This document shows, one piece after another, positions 63,660-64,000 of a stretch of DNA of 64,000 nt; position 1 is the first letter of the stretch, and every line of letters begins with the position of its first letter. The stretch comes from Marinilabilia salmonicolor (lineage in GTDB: Bacteria > Bacteroidota > Bacteroidia > Bacteroidales > Marinilabiliaceae). Position numbers and translations under genes: made by a program. Location: assembly GCF_003003035.1 (NCBI RefSeq), contig NZ_PVTS01000006.1, positions 62,001 through 126,000 of the forward strand, in the 5' to 3' direction. Below the pieces are notes generated by a model that had not been told where the DNA came from, ran no database searches, and saw only the letters and a program-made list of their open reading frames with translations.

Positions 63660-64000
63660 TTAATTACCGGGTAAAACCATCCCTTCACCCTCAATATCTT
63701 TTTCCAGAAATTCCGGTTGGCCATAATAATAAATTCTGCCATTGCCCGAAATCCTGGTACTCAAGCGACCTGTCACGTTACAAAGTACCAAGCCGCTGCC
63801 GAGCAATTCAATCTCAGCATCTGTCATCAACAAATCCCGCAGATCAATTTTACCCGAACCTTCCAACAACAAATCCCCGGAACCCGAAGCACCGGAAAAT
63901 AAAACATTTCCACTACCCTGCTGATGCACATTTAACTGATTAAAAATGCCGGTTATCTCAACATTGGTACTTCCATCGGAGTACAACTCAAAAATGTCGC
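63660..64000 (-). CDS. Head-GIN-like protein (partial, N-terminus outside window)
   Basis: Open from the right window edge down to the TAA at 63660-63662. Visible part is a repetitive beta-helix: DIFELYSDGSTNVEITG, QQGSGNVLFSGASGSGDLLL, DAEIELLGSGLVLCNVTGR, LSTRISGNGRIYYYG. This matches DUF2807 C-terminal ladders. It resembles the GIN gene at 54874-55578 in style, not in sequence. Ends at the target-site repeat of element A4. Confidence 0.85.
   Translation of the reverse strand, partial: DIFELYSDGSTNVEITGIFNQLNVHQQGSGNVLFSGASGSGDLLLEGSGKIDLRDLLMTDAEIELLGSGLVLCNVTGRLSTRISGNGRIYYYGQPEFLEKDIEGEGMVLPGN

Overview
The window looks like the chromosome of a Bacteroidota species, probably Marinilabiliales/Bacteroidales-like. 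Signs are two TonB-dependent outer-membrane receptors, many lipoproteins, promoter-like sites of the TTTG-N19-21-TAnnTTTG type instead of sigma70 boxes, few Shine-Dalgarno sites, a GH3 lipoprotein, head-GIN proteins and a mevalonate isoprenoid pathway. The species is an inference. No rRNA, CRISPR array, prophage or complete insertion sequence was seen. One tRNA (Ser, anticodon TGA) is present.

Layout. 1-7100 (minus): a TetR-controlled efflux operon of the YbhGFSR type (TetR, TolC, HlyD lipoprotein, two ABC ATPases, two ABC-2 permeases, the last cut by the window edge). A 13-residue-long-armed promoter/operator is readable upstream of tetR, and two MITE-like elements sit between the two ATPase genes. 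7281-8430 (minus): a DUF1460 lipoprotein and a small membrane protein. 8746-20338 (plus): leucine-degradation genes (methylcrotonyl-CoA carboxylase beta and alpha, methylglutaconyl-CoA hydratase, acyl-CoA dehydrogenase) followed directly by mevalonate-pathway genes (type 2 IPP isomerase, HMG-CoA reductase, GYDIA-type GHMP kinase, diphosphomevalonate decarboxylase, mevalonate kinase, MIF-like tautomerase). The product of the first set, HMG-CoA, is the substrate of the second. 20634-22322 (minus): P-II protein and AmtB. 22685-29922 (plus): a small membrane protein, TonB receptor, MFS transporter, HemN and HemG, a likely iron/tetrapyrrole locus. 30057-31756: tRNA-Ser, an unknown protein and an ADP-ribosylglycohydrolase. 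32325-37898: GH3 glycosidase, Gfo/Idh/MocA oxidoreductase and a fused aspartic-protease-like/RimK protein. 38254-41866: a broken regulator remnant and an uncharacterised two-gene unit (756-residue soluble protein plus 329-residue membrane protein). 42098-46443: S9 peptidase, 46-residue zinc ribbon, PAS histidine kinase, DsrE-like protein. 47317-52844: cytochrome c/PQQ-type sugar dehydrogenase, second TonB receptor, PhzF-like protein, YiiX-like lipoprotein. 53143-64000: glutamate dehydrogenase, GIN-domain protein, uracil/xanthine permease, an acyl-AMP ligase-ACP-acyltransferase fusion, DJ-1/PfpI protein, radical SAM protein, cryptochrome-DASH photolyase, a small Cys-rich protein, and a second GIN-like protein cut by the window end.

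The intergenic DNA is rich in repeats: (A) four ~160-bp MITE-like elements with terminal inverted repeats and 7-8 bp direct flanks; (B) palindromic elements with GATGAAACGAGCATG arms; (C) GCCTGG...GCCCCGGG elements; (D) degenerate GAGTT/GAGGCT word repeats that begin at stop codons. The strongest candidates for a second look are the leucine-to-isoprenoid arrangement, the unknown gene pair at 38580-41866 and the repeat families.
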